The notes beneath the pieces were generated by a model, which ran no database searches, was not told where the DNA came from, and saw only the letters and a program-made list of their open reading frames with translations. From Oscheius tipulae (lineage: Eukaryota; Nematoda; Chromadorea; Rhabditida; Rhabditidae): a stretch of 64,000 nucleotides of DNA. The DNA lies in the NCBI GenBank assembly GCA_037178975.1, contig JASJZH010000004.1, forward strand, positions 10,974,001 through 11,038,000, read 5' to 3'. Each line of letters starts with the position of its first letter. The stretch's first letter is position 1. The position numbers and the translations under genes were made by a program. Shown piece after piece: positions 50,464 to 62,557 of this stretch.

Positions 50464-52410
50464 TTATTCTCTCTTTGTCTTCTGAGATCCACATACTTTT
50501 CTAAAGGCCCATCTAATGGACAGCAGTGCAATAGCTAAAACTGCGGCTACAATTGTAAGAGCCAAAAAGATAACATCGACGAAGTAGTACTCGCCGAACG
50601 AGAGTTTTCGTCCATAAGGCTCCAGATTTTCCAATCTTCCGAATCTGAACATTGGCTGTTTTGGTTGTCGAGTCGGTCGCTTACTTGGCCACGAATTCGG
50701 CATGTTTGACAACGAGTTCACTTGGAGTGAATGGCTGATTCTTGAGCATGTTGGCCAGTCTCGTGGCATTTTTAGCGTAACTGAAAGAACGACTATAATC
50801 GGAAAGGAGCAAATGTACCTGTCATCGTTCAAGATAGTTTCTACAGTCTTCTTCAAGACCTCCGGATTGGCCAGGTTCATTTTGCTCAAGGAGATGGCTC
50901 CTCCGTGTCTGGAGAGCATTGCAGCGTTGCGGGGCTGGTCTCCAAAGAGTGGGATCTATATTTTTAGTTATGTTACGAAGAAATTTCCCCATACCATAAT
51001 TGCTGGCTTTCCAATGTGAGCCACCTCCGTAGTCGAGCCTAGTCCACCATGCGTGATGAAGACCGAGAGACGTTTGTCAGCCAGCAGAGCATTTTGAGGC
51101 AGCCAGGGGGAGAGATGAAGGTTGGGAATGTTGTCAGCCATGTCGGATTTGACTTCATACTTCCAGATGAAAGTTACGTCAGGGAGGGAGGCGCACATTG
51201 AAAGGATAGATTTCCTAAAAATGTTAACTTGCTACAGAGAGGCAGAGTAAGACAGAGAGACAGGGAAACAGAGAAGATAGATACAGAGAAACAGAGAGAC
51301 ACAGATAACAAAGAGACCTACCTCCATAGCTCCGGCATGTTACTGCTCCTGGCCACGGATCCGAATGAAATGAAGACATTGAACTTTCTCTCATTCAAAA
51401 CCTTATCCCATTTCTCGTCAACTTTTCCAAGACTCTTAGCATCGATCGTAATTCCACCAATCTCGACCGTCTTATGGAGCAGTGGGCGTGGATAGTTCAA
51501 ATAGGGATTGCCATTGGTGAACACAAAGGAGCTTTTGGAGATCAAGTCTCCTAGACCTGGGTAGTTGTCGCCGAGCTTCTCTTTGACTGTGCTTTCCTCT
51601 CTCGCCATCATGGAGCTCATAAATTGGAAGCCCATAATAGTGGAGAGTAGATTCTTGGCCCTGGTTAGGAGTCCCATACGGTCGCCATCAGTTCCAGCCA
51701 ATGAAGGAACATAACTGGGTGCGATCGGCTCTCCCATGTAGTAAGAAACGATGTCAAACTGAACTGCCGAGACGGCTCCAATCGTGGCTGTAACTCCAAT
51801 GTGCTCAAGTATTCCTAAATTTCAGATCACTATACAATGAGCATTGAATTACCGAAGCCGCACATGGACATCGGCTCCACAAAACCGACATCATACTTTC
51901 GTTTTCGTAGTTCGGCGAAAAGTTTGTCCTGTTTTAACACATCTGAAAATGGGCATCTGTCTCTCTGTTTCCCTCTCTCTCTCTTTGTCTCTGTCTCTCT
52001 GTCACTCACGTTCACACGTCTCCGTAAACATTGTAGTCATGTTCTGAGCCATCTTCAGCATCCCAAACATGTCAGGACTTAACTCCCACATAGCTTTCAA
52101 GGAAATTTCGTGCATATTTTTGATAGCCTCGAAAATCTTGGGATTGCCGTCGATCGTGATGACATCCTTAGTCAATGTTACATTGCTCTTTCCGATCAAT
52201 TCTGGGTCCATGATCGGGACCAGAAATGTCTGAGAGGTGCATTACTTTGCCATCAAAGCGTTTCCCTACCACTTCATGGCCGGCAGCAGCCAAAGTATCC
52301 GCAATTTTGGCCATGAAATTAGTGTGGGAGTGTCCGAAAAGGGGCGAGTAGACAAGGAATTTATAGGCCAAACATGTATGAATTAGAGCAAAGGACCAAA
52401 ACAGCCTCAT
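50464..52410 (-). CDS. UDP-glucuronosyltransferase (UGT), copy 1
   Basis: Eight exons on the minus strand: 52270-52410, 52010-52229, 51853-51942, 51322-51814, 50995-51214, 50819-50955, 50685-50780, 50464-50644, 525 residues. The signal peptide is MRLFWSFALIHTCLA. The N-terminal acceptor domain starts KFLVYSPLFGHSH. The UDP-sugar signature is present (SPWLPQNALLADKRL, FITHGGLGSTTEV, PLFGDQPRN). A C-terminal membrane helix (VIFLALTIVAAVLAIALLSI) and a dilysine-rich tail (KTKRE) indicate ER membrane topology. It conjugates sugars to lipophilic xenobiotics or endogenous metabolites; substrate unknown. It is an inverted duplicate of 53229-55210. Exon 5 is essentially identical to that of copy 2. 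Three introns contain tctctgtc-type repeats. Confidence 0.95.
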
Positions 52411-53228
52411 TCCGTGAATACAGGCGATAAGAATTGTACTCTTTTATACTCCAGTCACAGGTCGCATGGATCGAAGTCATATAGATTGTGCCCGCTCAGT
52501 GAGCGCGGCTGACGCCGTGTTGTGACTGATAAGTTTCGACAGACGCTCCATGACCTCCGCTGCGCAGTGGGACTTTTAAGTTATGAAAGAACTACTGGCG
52601 CAGCAGGTTCTCTGATCAAACGAACAAAGAACAGCAGCAAAGAGACGAGTAAATATCGCATGAGGCTGAGGCAATTACTGCAATAACTAGAGACAGAAAG
52701 AAAGAAAGGCAGAAAGAGAGACAAATAGACAGCGATACAGAGGGATAGAGAGACTGCGAGACAGATAGGTGGAAAGACAAATGGACGGGAGTATTAGGTG
52801 CAATTTATTTCTTCCTTATCATAAGAGTAAGTCCAGACCAAGTTAAATCCATAACACCACCTTGAGCAAAAATGCAGGAACATGTCGAAAAGATGTACGT
52901 CAAGGCAGTAGTAGAGCTAGATTCCGGCAAAAAGAAGTCAGTGGACAGTTGGTCGCATCTTCTTTTTCAATTTTTGGTAAAAATTAAGGCTCCCTACTTT
53001 TGGACTGTTTTAGTAGGATCTTGGAATGAGAGTAGTGGAAGAGAGAGAGAGACAGAGACATAACAAGTGATGCCATTGGCTCACTGAGGACTCCACACCA
53101 CACCACATAGCTAATCTTTTCAGTCTGAGAAGTGATCAGAATGCTTTTTTACGTGTTTCGAGCCGTGTGCTTTGTGTACCCCTCAATCCTATATAAGGCT
53201 CTTCCTTATCAGTGGAAGTAGGAAGACA
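52411..53228. promoter_or_regulatory. Divergent promoter region of the UGT pair
   Basis: An 818-bp interval between the start codons of the two head-to-head UGT genes. TATA-like boxes occur near 52444-52452 (minus, GTATAAAAG) and 53190-53196 (plus, atataag). A purine-rich imperfect gagacagaga repeat lies at about 52690-52790. A short frame at 52872-53063 has no recognisable features. Confidence 0.55.
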
Positions 53229-55210
53229 ATGAAACTCTCCTTTATTTTCCTACTTTTGGCACAGACATGCCTCTCCTTCAAGTTTCTTGTCTACTCCCCA
53301 CTTTTTGGACATTCACACACAACTTTTATGGCAAAACTTGCTGACACCCTCACGGCTGCTGGTCACGACGTGGTGAGCTACAATTCAAGCAATTCGCAAT
53401 GTTAAAAACATAGACTTTTCTAGTCCCGATAATGGACGAAGAGAATATCGGGAAGAAGAATGTTTCTCTCACGAAGGACGTGATCGAAGTGCAAGCAAAC
53501 TCGGAGATTAGCGAGCTCATGAAGGAGATGCACCGTGTCGCAGTCAAACAAATGTGGGAAATGAGCCCGGACATGATTGGGATGCTCAAAATGGCTACGA
53601 ACATGTCAAAGACGTTTGGAACTACTTGTAAAAGTTAGTTTTGAGTTCAAGGTAGAGCCAGGGAGACAGAGAGACAGAGAGACAGATTCCAGTGCAGGCT
53701 TACTTGGTTTAGATTTGATGAACCAAGAAGCCCTGTTCGAACAACTAAAGGCGCGAAAGTACGATGTCGGAATCGCTGAACCGTTCTCGATTTGTGGCTA
53801 TGGTAAATATAAAACTCCTATGCTTTACCAGGTTTAGGTCTTTTCGAAGCTGTGGGTATTCCAGCTACTATTGGAGCTGTCTCCACTACTCAACTTGACA
53901 TCGTTTCCTGGTACATTGGGGAGCCTCTGGCTCCCAGCTACGTTCCTTCCATGAGCGGTGACGACGGCGCCAACATGGGCTTCCTCGGAAGAGCCAAGAA
54001 TCTTTTGGGCACGGGCATCGGTTTCAAGTTTATGGGCGGCAGTATGGGTGTTGAGTGGGAGTACATCAAAGACAAGGTCGGAAGCGACATCACACACTTC
54101 GGAGACCTGATTTCCAAGAGCTCCTTCGTGTTCACTAACGCAAATCCCTTCTTGAACTACCCGCGGCCTCTGATCCATAAGACGGTCGAGATTGGAGGTA
54201 TCACAATCGATGCGAAGAATCCGGAGCCCTTGGACAAAGAATGGGACAAGGTTCTGAACGAGAGAAAGCACAATGTCTTCATATCGTTTGGATCTGTGGC
54301 GAGGAGCAAGGATATGCCGGAGCTTTGGAAGTAGGTTCTGTCTTTTTATCTCACGGTCTCTCTATCTCTCTGTCATTCTGCTTCTCTGTCTCACTATCTC
54401 TGTTTCCCTGTCTCTCTGTCTTACTCTGCCTCTCTGTAGCAAGTTAACATTTTTTTAGGAAATCTATCCTTTCAATGTGCGCCTCCCTCCCTGACGTAAC
54501 TTTCATCTGGAAGTATGAAGTCAAATCCGACATGGCTGACAACATTCCCAACCTTCATCTCTCCCCCTGGCTGCCTCAAAATGCTCTGCTGGCTGACAAA
54601 CGTCTCTCGGTCTTCATCACGCATGGTGGACTAGGCTCGACTACGGAGGTGGCTCACATTGGAAAGCCAGCAATTATGGTTAGGCACTTCTTTAGAACAT
54701 CGAACAGGAGTGAAAATTCAGATTCCCCTCTTTGCTGACCAGCCCCGTAATGCTGAAATGTTATCTAAACAGGGAGGAGCCATCGCCCTGCACAAAACCG
54801 ACTTGGCGAAACCTGAGGTCTTGAAAAAGGCTGTGGAGACTATTCTTAACGATGACAGGTGCCATTTCTTTTTTCTTTTTCAAATCGTTCATTCAGTTAC
54901 GCCAGAGAAGCCACGAGACTGGCCAACATGCTCAAAAACCAGCCATTTACTCCACGAGATCTGGTGGTGAAACACGCCGAGTTTGTGGCCAAGTAAGTAA
55001 CTGACTCGACAGCCACAGCAGCTGTTCAGATTTGGCCGCTTGGAGAACCTGGAGCCGTATGGAAGACACCTTTCTTTCATCGAGTACTACTTCATCGATG
55101 TCCTTGCCTTAGCTGCTTTCACATTAGCGATTGTGATATCAGTCGTGTTCTTGACTACTAGATGGGTGATTTGGATGGTGTGTAGATCTCAGAAAGCGAA
55201 AAAGGAATAA
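53229..55210 (+). CDS. UDP-glucuronosyltransferase (UGT), copy 2
   Basis: Eight exons: 53229-53372, 53414-53633, 53713-53802, 53838-54330, 54459-54678, 54722-54858, 54897-54992, 55030-55210, 526 residues. Exon lengths equal those of copy 1 except for exon 1 (one codon longer). The signal peptide is MKLSFIFLLLAQTCLS. The UGT signature (PWLPQNALLADKRL, HGGLGSTTEV, PLFADQPRNAEM), the C-terminal membrane helix (LAAFTLAIVISVVFLTT) and the tail KAKKE are present. No disruption. It is the inverted partner of copy 1, probably with overlapping substrate range and shared upstream control. The tract 54397-54681 is a candidate gene-conversion patch. Confidence 0.95.
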
Positions 55211-55265
55211 TATTTGCGAGAATAAATGTCTCTCTCTTACTAAAGTGCAGCCGTATACGTACGTG

Positions 55266-55343
55266 CGTGGTCTGTCGTAGACACTAAGGGGCTGGACGCG
55301 AAGGACCGGGAGTTCGGATCCCGCCCGGGACCAAATTTTTTTT
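55266..55343 (+). other. tRNA-like Pol III element or tRNA pseudogene
   Basis: A B-box-like GAGTTCGGATCCC is followed by CCGGGACC and a run of eight T at 55336-55343, as after a tRNA 3' end. The upstream part has only a poor A-box and the acceptor arm does not pair, so it does not fold as a good tRNA. It may be a degenerate tRNA or tRNA-derived SINE head. Confidence 0.3.
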
Positions 55344-55439
55344 GTAAAGTACCCTTTTTATGGAGCTTTGAGCTGAATAAGAATGCACAATAATGTTTAG
55401 GGGTACCACACTCCGAACAAAGAGCTTTCAAGTTTGTGC

Positions 55440-56170
55440 GCAAAAGTTGATGTATAGCTTAAAGGCGCTGTTACAGCGCGCGCCAGTCCAGTACGGTGAT
55501 ATTATTGGACTGGAACCAGGCGCGAGTACTTCTGCATGCATGATACTGGCGTTGTCTTGCTGATAAAACAGTCCATGACCTGGGTTCGCTTGGAGAAAAG
55601 AGTTCAAATGATCCTCCAAAACTTCCTGATAATCCTTCGCGACAGTTGATGAAGGTAATGTTCAGCGGTCCGAGGCTGCAGAACTCCGCCCAGACCATGC
55701 ATGATCCGTCTCCAAAGTTTCGTCGAGAGAAATACTTTGGATCTTTGCGCAGATCACGCCAGTAATGAGTGAAACCGTCTGGGCCATCAAAATTGAACTT
55801 CTTCTCGTCGGAAAGTATGACCTAGAGCAAAAAAGAAATCGGCGGAAACAAAAAATACTAGCCTTGTCCCAATCGAGATTCATTTATGCGCAGGCGAAGG
55901 AAGGCAACTCTGGCTTGCTTGTGCTGCGGTTTTTGCATCGAAGCTTTCTTCATTTGCTGTCAAACGATGTTGCCATCCCTGTGGATTGTCGACTTTGATG
56001 TAATTGTCGAAATCTCAGCGCGAACCTGATTTGCCGAGATTTGAAAAACTGGCTGATACAGTTTATAGATCTCTTCAATTGTTTGACAATTTGACGAAGA
56101 CTGTGTCCAGCATAACATAGAGCAGTCACTTGGCCTTGTTCAACTTCTGAAAGTCGTTTAGCACGAGGCC
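55440..56170 (-). pseudogene. Tc1-like transposase relic (family 1)
   Basis: Minus-strand fragments match Tc1-like transposases. A helix-turn-helix segment (RLSEVEQGQVTALCYAGHSL, then LRQIVKQLKRSINCISQFF) lies near 56160-56040. A catalytic part lies near 55830-55480 (FNFDGPDGFTHYWRD, DGSCMVWAEF, FYQQDNASIM). The middle of the DNA-binding region is missing and frames change several times, so this is inactive. Its final glutamate region is not evident. Confidence 0.75.
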
Positions 56171-56454
56171 TTTCTAGTGTTTTTATTAACCAGTCGTTTT
56201 CGACTATAAGGAAAAACGATAAAAACGTGAAGGAAGAACGGAAAACACAAGCAATTCCGAAGGAAATCTAGAATATTTGAAGATGTCCCTATATTTATGA
56301 CACGGGCGTTTTTCACTGACCACGGTATCACATTCGCATTTTTAAGCCATTCTTTCCGAAAAGATGGCTTCAAGGGTTTTAGAACACGAGAAACTCGATG
56401 AAAATACTCCCGAAGTTTAAAAGTGTGGAGCGCATGCGCTATCGCAATTTTAGG

Positions 56455-56482
56455 GGCTGTCCCTATATTTTCGACGCGCACT
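56455..56482 (-). repeat. Candidate terminal inverted repeat of the Tc1-like relic
   Basis: On the minus strand it reads CAGTGCGCGTCGAAAATATA and continues into AGGGACAGCCCC, with TA directly outside, as expected of a Tc1/mariner end. A shorter direct variant (tgtccctatattt) is at 56284-56296. The matching left end was not found. Confidence 0.4.
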
Positions 56483-56658
56483 GTATAACTGTCGCTGAGG
56501 ATCTAAGACAACGGATTAGACATCAATGTTGGGACACAGCTATGCATTGTCACTGTCTTCGCGTTTGCCCTGCTAAATCAAGATTCCCCTTTGTGCTTTT
56601 CTCAAAATCATTTATGTACAAATTACAGTTGAATCCTATCGAGAATAGGACTTCAGTA

Positions 56659-58243
56659 TCACAATTTCAATGTATCGTAGTTGTCGAAATCATATGACAA
56701 TCCCAGAACTTGACGAAGACTTTGAACTTCTTCCTCACTCAACGGAACTTCTACTCTACAGCACGTTGACCAGTAGGGACCAAGGATAAGGATCACTAGC
56801 AGGCAAATAGCACAAATGACCATTGAGACGGATGTTGGGAAAGAAGAAACTGGTTTCTAAACTTTTGTTCGAAAAAGCAGAATATTAGGATACCTCTATG
56901 GAAAAGTGAAAAACGATAGCTACTGAGAGGATAACTCCGGCAGCAAGTGCGGTCTCCTGGAAGGTGAATGTTGTGATGTTGAAGTAGTATTTGGCTCCGA
57001 CAATAATTGGCCAGTTGACAAGATATAGAGAGTAACTGATATCTCCTAGACTGGCAAGGAACTTGTCTCCGGTGAAAATAGAGATTGTCGAGGGAAATCG
57101 GATCATCAGAGCCGTTATAGTACAGGACAGAAGTCTAAAAGACGGCAATTATGACAAAGACAGAACTAACCTCATCAAACTTTCTGACAAGAAGCTATCC
57201 GGATTGAACAGTACAACCACGATCATCATCATGATTCCGAACTCTATGAACAGACTTTTCGGAGAACCGGAGCTTTCCTCAACCAGTTCTTTACTCTCCT
57301 TTTTCAAGATAGTCTCTGTCTCGGGCAAAACCTTGTCAGTTTGGTTTTCTTTATGGAAACACATAGCTCCGATAATGAACTGCCAGAGCCTGAAACAGAA
57401 TCTATTGCACTTTGAGAAGCTATACACCTGCTCGGAAGAAGATTATGGGAGAGACTGGAATTGGTGAAGAGTTGAAAGACGAGGGAGGCGAAGATGAGCG
57501 CTCCATAAAACACACTTCTGTGAGTACAGTTTGTGTGGCCAAATCTTGAAAACAATACCTCATAGCAAAAGAAAACCGATTGCTTGTCTGCAGTACGAAG
57601 GGGGCTAGTAAGAAGAATTGGAACTGAATTCCTATAGACCAAGTGTGGGTGAGGAAGCGAGAAGACAGAACCTGGAGAGGAAGACTTGATTGGAAACATA
57701 GAGACAGAGATAGTACATACCTGTTCCCAAAATCCTTTCTCTTCAAAGAAAGATTGAAAGTTTGACGTGAATGACAATGACCACTTATAATCGACTAGTA
57801 ATTGATCCTTATCCTCAGGCAACAGAATGTAAGCACTACCTAAAGACAGCTCGTTAGGAACGGAGACAGAGACGCAATTGGATCAAAAAAGACCTAAACC
57901 CTCACCTAGAAAAATTACTAGAAGAGAAATGAAGTAGATAGGTACGATTCTTTTGAATCTTCTGAGGTAGAACTTCTGTATGGTTTTAAGAGTACACTCT
58001 TGATCGGCTAGGACAGTCGCAGTGAAGAACCCGGTCAGAACAAAGAACCTGAAACCATTCAATAATATTTGCTTGTAGGGTAAGGGCTTACATGTCCACT
58101 CCAACGAATCCAAGAGTAAAAAGTTTTGGCTGGAGATGAAAAAGAAGAAGGAGAACAGTGGCTATGCCGCGGACAGCTTGAATATCTTCACGTTTTGAGA
58201 CGCTACTAGTCTTTGATGAGAGGATTGGAGCTTGGGCTTCCAT
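56659..58243 (-). CDS. Acyltransferase 3 (OAC-type) multi-pass membrane protein
   Basis: Eight exons on the minus strand: 58092-58243, 57906-58048, 57721-57839, 57559-57671, 57428-57517, 57171-57389, 56894-57134, 56659-56856, phases consistent, 424 residues. The N-terminus has the family start REDIQAVRGIATVLLLLFHL, then FFVLTGFFTATVL, the basic loop FYLRRFKRIVPIYF, HTWSIGIQFQFFLLAPF and the signature LGDISYSLYLVNWPIIVG. The catalytic His of the RG..V...H motif is present (LLLLFHLQP). Such enzymes O-acylate membrane or secreted substrates. It ends after the membrane domain, without the SGNH hydrolase domain many nematode paralogues carry. Confidence 0.9.
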
Positions 58244-59716
58244 TGAAACTTAGCAGTGGAACGGCAACACAGATTTATGGGGAAGGTTTTAGTTTTTGAA
58301 CCTACTGTTCATCTGTTAGTTTGTTCAGATGCTTGATCGGCCCACGTTGGGCCATCGTTTGCCGTAGGCAGGGGAAAATATTATTTCAGAGATCTGAGAC
58401 AGAGAGTGAGAGAGACAGAAAGACAGAGTGACAGGTAGACAGATAGCGCTTCCTCACCCACACTTGGTCTAGCCAGACAAACAGAGAGTTAGAGAGATAG
58501 AGACGCAGATATAGAGACAGAGAGGTAGAGAGAGATTTTCATTTTCTAACTTTCTTTTACTGCTAGAAAATGGATAGCCGATGTTTGTACGAAGTAAGTC
58601 TAAGACCCATTGAAAGAGTTTGGGCGAAGATAGACATCCTTTTGGGACATACTGCCTTTGTGTTCTATGTTTTTTATGGTGCGTAGTAAACTTTTAAAAC
58701 CTCCTCTCGATTAACGAGTTGCTGATCATTCAACTTTTTTGCTGCAAACTTTGTCCACTATTGTTATTGGGCGCAAGCGCGACCACGTTGGAATAAATAT
58801 TGAGTCAGTGAGTATAATGAAACTTTCTGTGTAAACAGGAGGGATACAGGTCATCCAATTCGTTTTTTCCGGACTTCCGGCGCAGAGGTCAAGGGGAAGT
58901 GAACAGGCTCACGTGGTAGATTCTGGGAGCGAAACAGTTAGACATTTTCTTGTCCCCAGTACGGATCTAAAATTGATATTGGACAAAAAGTTACCGAACA
59001 ACAGGACAGCACTCATGCTCCTGAACCAACCAGATATGGAAATTTTGCTTATACCGTCAGCAATTGCATCCAAATACTCACTCGCAAAGTTTTTGGTCAA
59101 TTTGAAGTTCTCCTGTTCTCGAACTGCCACAAGAACTTGATTAAATCTTTGAACTGACTCAATAATCTTACTTTTGTTAATCTGTGATGTCCTCGTCCCA
59201 GACTGTACAGCCACGTTCCTTAGGATAATATTTTGATGATTTGTGAGTCAGATCTACGCAATACACTTGGTATTGACACAGATGCTTCTAAGCGGCTTGA
59301 CACTAAAGGTCGGTTTGAACGAGAAATCTCTCTGATTAAACAAAAATCCTCCTGCAAAACACTGGCAGAATAAAGGATTCCAGCCTGAAAAAATGTCAGG
59401 CCCGAGCCCTGCCTGAGGCCCGTGGCCCGGTATATATGGGGATTGTCCAGGGCGAGATGGTAAGGCGGTAACAAGGGCGACTGTGCTTAAGCCAAAAAAA
59501 AAAAAAGAAATAACCTTTTTCGGGCCGAAGAAGCTGATTTTCAGCGTTATGATGTTCTACAAACTTGTGAATTTTGGTATAGGCTACAAAATCGCAGAAC
59601 AACGCAAAGCTGAAAAATCGCTTTTTCGGTTTGATACAGCCGGTATAAAGACTATCCATCTTTCTATCACTCTGTCTCCATGTTTCTATGTCTCTCTGCC
59701 CATCTGTCTCTCTTAC
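58244..59716. other. Gap without a confident gene
   Basis: Contains tctctgtc/gagacaga-type repeats at about 58390-58535, a minus-strand open frame of about 100 codons at 58909-59214 of unknown identity, and a copy of the dispersed repeat at about 59541-59605. Confidence 0.4.
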
Positions 59717-59827
59717 CAAATAATAGCCCTCAAAACGCTTTTTTAAGAAGTCGCCGCTCCAAATCTTGAAAATTATTTCATACGTGGTGTTGGCTGGCAA
59801 TTTGGCCTGTTCAAATATATTTCCCAT
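59717..59827 (-). pseudogene. Isolated exon resembling M1 aminopeptidase N-domain
   Basis: A minus-strand open segment ends at a good donor (TTG|GTAAGAG) and encodes LPANTTYEIIFKIWSGDF and FEGYYL. This is similar in pattern to the L-x-A-x-x-TY-x-I-x-F...GFY stretch of M1 aminopeptidases. No neighbouring exons of such an enzyme were found, so it is probably a relic. Weak evidence. Confidence 0.25.
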
Positions 59828-59992
59828 AGCCCTAATGGAAACTACGTATCGTCACAGCGAAGTCTTTGGCTTTTGAACAGTTCGTTCGATTAGAACGGTC
59901 ATCTGAGTCTTCTTCAACTTTACGGTTTCTCCCCTACTGAACTCAAGTTCATTTAACGAACTCTCTCAATACTTAACTCCAAACTGCTTCAA

Positions 59993-61563
59993 ATGGCAAG
60001 TCACACACAAAACGTAAACGGCATACAGTTTCGGAACAAACTATTGGTACCGTTCTATCTGGTAGGAGTTATCGGTGTCGCTTATATTTTACACGAACAA
60101 ATGTACGACGAGCTAAAGTAAGTTTCAGCAACAGATTTGTGTTTTTAACCAGTACGAAAAGTTCAGGTCGGACCAAAAGCACATAAAATACAACAACTAT
60201 TGTGTTCTGCCCAATATCATCTGGGGAACAGAGAACGGGCAGGAAAGGATCAGTCAAATCCTTCACATTAGCTCCAATATAATGGATGATAGGGTTGTGG
60301 ACCAGGTAAGTGAGCTTTTCGAGAATTCTAGTAGTCCTTAGAGATCTGGTAAGAGATGATATGTTAATTGTGCGAGTCAGCTCGGATACGTTACTTGTAG
60401 GTATAAGACGACAAGATGACCTTGACAATCTTGTAAAAGAGAGAGATATGAATAACATATGGAAATATACATATGAATAAGTTTTCAGGTAAACAACTGG
60501 AACGGCCCCGTCTCAATGACTATCGTTCTAATAAACCAGGATCACTATCACTGTGTTCTGCAGAAGGTACCAACTTATAGTTTTTCCCCATTCTTTCAGC
60601 TAAAAGACTTCCTCAGCAACAACGTCCTTCTTCAAAGATACCTCCGTGTCCATCTGATGTTTCCATCATCCTGGTCGGAAACTTGTCAGCCAGAGTTCAA
60701 AGCAAGCACCTGTAACATATCAAAGTTGACACATCAGGAACTTGCCAGCTATCCGGTCAATACTGCCAGGAATGCAGCTAGAATGGTACAGCTGCGTCCT
60801 TTTTGGTGAAAAATGAAAAGATTTTCAGTTTTCCCCAGCCAAGTACATTTTGATAGCTGATTTTGAGCATTTGTTCAGCAGAAATTTTGAACGGGACGTC
60901 CTAAAAATAGCCAGGACGATGCTACAGAAGGGATCAAAACACCTGTTGGTCTATAGAATTTTTGAAGTAGCTGAGGATGCCAAGGAGCCGGCAGATAAGA
61001 AAGATTTGGAAGAGTTGATGAAGGAAAGGAAGGCTATCGTCTTTCACGGGACATTCTCAAAGTCCCATGCCATTCCGAGACTCGAAGAATGGTTTGCGGA
61101 AAATGGAACTGAGAATGGGATCTTTTGGGAGAATGTACCGTGAGTTTTATATGTCTCTGTCGGTATCTTTGAATCTTCAATAGGTACACAAGACATGGCT
61201 GGGAACCACAATTCGTGTCCAGTTCCGACATACCAATGCATGATGTTAACTTCCCTTTCTTAATCAGGGATAATACTGTTCTGGTAATATTCGGAGTTTA
61301 TATTCAAAAACAATTTTTCAGAGATGGGAGCTGTGCCGAGCTGGCTACCAACTGGATGTCTTATCGAATCACTTCATGTACCACAAAGGAATCAAAAGGG
61401 CTATGGCTCAAAAAGCGCAGGCTTTGAATCACTGGAAGTATGAAATATTCTTGTGTGACAAAGTTAGTTATTCAGGTTTTCGAATGCACTGAAGGCTTGG
61501 AATGCGAGGATGGACACCGAGTACCTGGATACAAAACACAAGTGTCCAAGGGGTAGCTACTGA
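59993..61563 (+). CDS. Golgi glycosyltransferase, GT49 family (B4GAT1/LARGE-C-like)
   Basis: Eight exons: 59993-60117, 60167-60305, 60489-60566, 60600-60785, 60829-61139, 61184-61283, 61322-61437, 61476-61563, phases consistent, 380 residues. It is a type II membrane protein: cytosolic start, then LLVPFYLVGVIGVAYIL. The luminal domain has YPVNTARNAARM and YILIADFEHLFS, corresponding to the YPxNxxRNxAR...D-x-[DE] core of GT49. The usual acidic triad is DFE here. A late YTRHGWEPQFV and a final HFMYHKGIKR match the family's C-terminal part. Vertebrate relatives transfer glucuronic acid onto dystroglycan glycans; nematodes have expanded families of unknown acceptor. Appears intact. Confidence 0.87.
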
Positions 61564-62557
61564 TTTCAATGAACATAGGAATTCCAATGTCACTTATTCA
61601 TAAAAAAAAAGCAGCCGGTTTGAGTTATTTTCTGATGACTTTTTATGGGATAGAGACCATCGACGCAAAACTTTCGACCGTGTAAGTCAAGTCTCTTTTA
61701 CAAATCTTAAGACAAAAAAACTGAAAACACCGACTATGAGTACAAACACTGCAAAGTGTTCAATTGTTGACACACGTCGGAGATCAAAAAACGTGAATTT
61801 CGTTGAAGGAACTGATGGTGATGTTAGCATTCAATGTTGCATCGCAGCTGGACAAACCACTCATCTGAATCAGAACTTTCTGAATGAAGGTCAACAAATC
61901 AAAACTTGTTTCTTTGATAGTCAGCGCCACATAAACGCGTTTCCTTCTGTTGTTTAATGTTTCGGGAGCGTATAATTGGATTTAGAAAATATTCCAAATG
62001 CCGTAGCCATTGAAGTGTTAATTCCATTATTGTAAGTATACAGAATAGAATGGCTACCCTGACCGCTTAATAGTGTGATAAAAACGCCGGCTGTACTCAG
62101 TCCTGAAAACGTATTAAAAGTTTTTCAAAAAAGTTTTTTATTTAACTGTTTTCCTGCACAAGTGGCCCGGAACGGGATGTTCTCCTCAATCCACAAGTCG
62201 CCCTTTGGAATGGAAATATTCCTAGAGGAGAGACTGTGAGGACAAAAAATAAGCAGTGAGCACTGTCGGTAATATTGGCGTCTGTGGCAGGACTCCTCTG
62301 GACGTTCCTTGGCAACAGTTAGTTTTGCAACGTCTGATGTATTTACGACGGAAAAAGTGGGGCAGCAAAAATGTGAAAGGCTGGAAAAGTACAGACACAT
62401 GAAAAGAAGTTTTCCTGTTAGTTCTTTTCCTCATCTTTTCCTGTTTGATGGTCCTGTTAACTTCTTATTTATCTGTATAGTAATATCCTTGTTTTGACCT
62501 TGTTGAATACTAATAATAGTTTATTCGAAGCGAGCGTTTTTACTCTTCTTCGTCATC
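61564..62557. other. Intergenic, no supported gene
   Basis: Short frames only (for example 61736-61957), none with family features. It is the 5' flank of the Tc1-like transposase; no left terminal repeat was recognised. Confidence 0.4.

Noticed and set aside
55240..55330. Canonical tRNA gene
   Set aside because: The T arm and acceptor do not pair properly and the D arm is absent, so only a tRNA-like element is claimed.
58569..58690. Short plus-strand frame starting Met-Asp-Ser-Arg with a hydrophobic end
   Set aside because: About 38 codons without continuation into a convincing exon chain.
61736..61957. 73-codon plus-strand frame
   Set aside because: No signal, domain or splice context; probably chance.
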